DNA of 64,000 bases, taken from contig JAVBNU010000041.1 in assembly GCA_031551265.1 (NCBI GenBank), positions 13,160-77,159 on the forward strand, read 5' to 3'. A model generated the notes under the pieces. The model did not search any database, had not been told where the DNA came from, and saw only the letters and a list, made by a program, of their open reading frames with translations. The number at the start of each line of letters is the position of its first letter. Positions within the stretch are counted from its first letter, which is position 1. This document shows positions 63,721 to 64,000 of the stretch, piece after piece. Both the position numbers and the translations under genes were made by a program. This DNA is from JAVBNU01 sp031551265. GTDB lineage: Bacteria; Cyanobacteriota; Vampirovibrionia; Gastranaerophilales; Gastranaerophilaceae.

Positions 63721-64000
63721 TGTGGTGACGCTGCATAATTACATTTAGGGTCTTTGTCATCAGTTAATCCATTGTGGTCATTATCAAGACCGTCAGTACA
63801 CGAGCCCGGTGAATCAGGGCCTTCAGGTTGAGGGTCAGAGTACAGCCATTTATCAGGGATAGCCGCCCACAAGTTATTAAAATAAACTTTGATTTCTTTA
63901 GTTAATTTAGGATTTTTTACGATAACTAAATTTTCGTCATTATAACTTTCAGCAGTTGTAGTTGCATTCATTGAGCCAAAACTAAAAATTTTATCATCAT
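63711..64000 (-). CDS. phospholipase-D-like nuclease, C-terminal part (cut by window end)
   Basis: Open to the right edge; the visible part is 95 residues. It begins DDKIFSFGSMNATTTAES and continues YNDENLVIV, the second half of an HKD motif (D, then GSxN) of the PLD superfamily, typical of Nuc-type endonucleases. The last ~40 residues are a Pro/Gly linker and CTDGLDNDHNGLTDDKDPKC, a Cys-flanked acidic loop like calcium-binding thrombospondin or MopE-type repeats, which suggests export. The His-x-Lys lies outside the window. It faces the PAPS-reductase-like gene and overlaps it. Confidence 0.75.
   Translation of the reverse strand, partial: DDKIFSFGSMNATTTAESYNDENLVIVKNPKLTKEIKVYFNNLWAAIPDKWLYSDPQPEGPDSPGSCTDGLDNDHNGLTDDKDPKCNYAASPHYK

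Larger units (their letters stand above)
58973..64000. mobile_element. left end of an integrated element (phage or ICE) at tRNA-Met
   Basis: A tRNA gene, then a tyrosine integrase pointing towards it, a repressor on the same strand, a divergent excisionase-like gene and a run of replication-type genes. The layout is that of temperate phages and ICEs. A right attachment site, capsid or conjugation genes would lie beyond 64000. The attachment core is probably in the tRNA 3' half, so the tRNA remains intact. Confidence 0.75.

Overview
The window reads as chromosomal DNA from a low-GC, Gram-negative-type bacterium. Signs of an outer membrane are a complete two-partner secretion pair (TpsB barrel and TpsA exoprotein), an MlaE-type lipid-transport permease and many signal peptides. 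Overall gene content (TPR and AMIN proteins, TRAM-type RlmD, FolP with an N-terminal extension, lineage-type small proteins carrying short N..SF.G or FGG stretches) most resembles Vampirovibrionia/Gastranaerophilales, the non-photosynthetic gut relatives of Cyanobacteria. That assignment is inference from family resemblance and was not tested by a search.

Layout. 0-9 kb: a cut gene and its small partner, two envelope-type proteins, a possible Cys-His-Asp enzyme, a TPR lipoprotein-like gene with yajQ, a family 2 glycosyltransferase, and ilvE with an MlaE-type permease. 9-20 kb: a SNF2 helicase, an unknown gene with a duplicated N-terminus, the dapB-asd-dapA lysine/diaminopimelate operon, an rlmD operon, cobO and folP. 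21-28 kb: the TpsB-TpsA secretion system; the exoprotein is about 1650 residues with tandem modules. 28-43 kb: an orphan sugar ABC permease, a pseudo-receiver/receiver/kinase protein, a nudix-HAD-ispF cluster, several unknown genes, nth, malQ, a sensor kinase divergent from smpB. 43-58 kb: small XRE regulators, ppdK, a long GT5 glucan synthase, trpS with a likely iron-sulfur motif, nrtR-like gene with tyrA, trxB, a Bax-inhibitor membrane protein, xerC, a methyltransferase-like gene and an EF-hand protein. 58.7-64 kb: the left end of an integrated element at a tRNA-Met(CAU) gene, with integrase, repressor, excisionase-like gene, replication-type genes, a PAPS-reductase-like protein and a cut phospholipase-D-like nuclease; the far end lies outside the window.

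How the genes fit: malQ, the GT5 synthase and ppdK point to storage-glucan turnover and the PEP/pyruvate node; dapA/asd/dapB, tyrA and ilvE are amino-acid biosynthesis; ispF, folP and cobO are isoprenoid and cofactor steps; trpS, smpB and rlmD serve translation.

Two features run through the whole window. First, at least seven genes have no ribosome-binding site and instead carry a promoter -10 box exactly six bases before the ATG, so they are probably transcribed as leaderless mRNAs (including both genes of the divergent smpB/kinase pair). Second, intergenic spaces are full of short palindromes of several families, the commonest with GTAGGGTGCG at one end and its complement at the other, resembling REP sequences; no REP-associated transposase is present here. 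No rRNA, CRISPR array or known riboswitch was seen.
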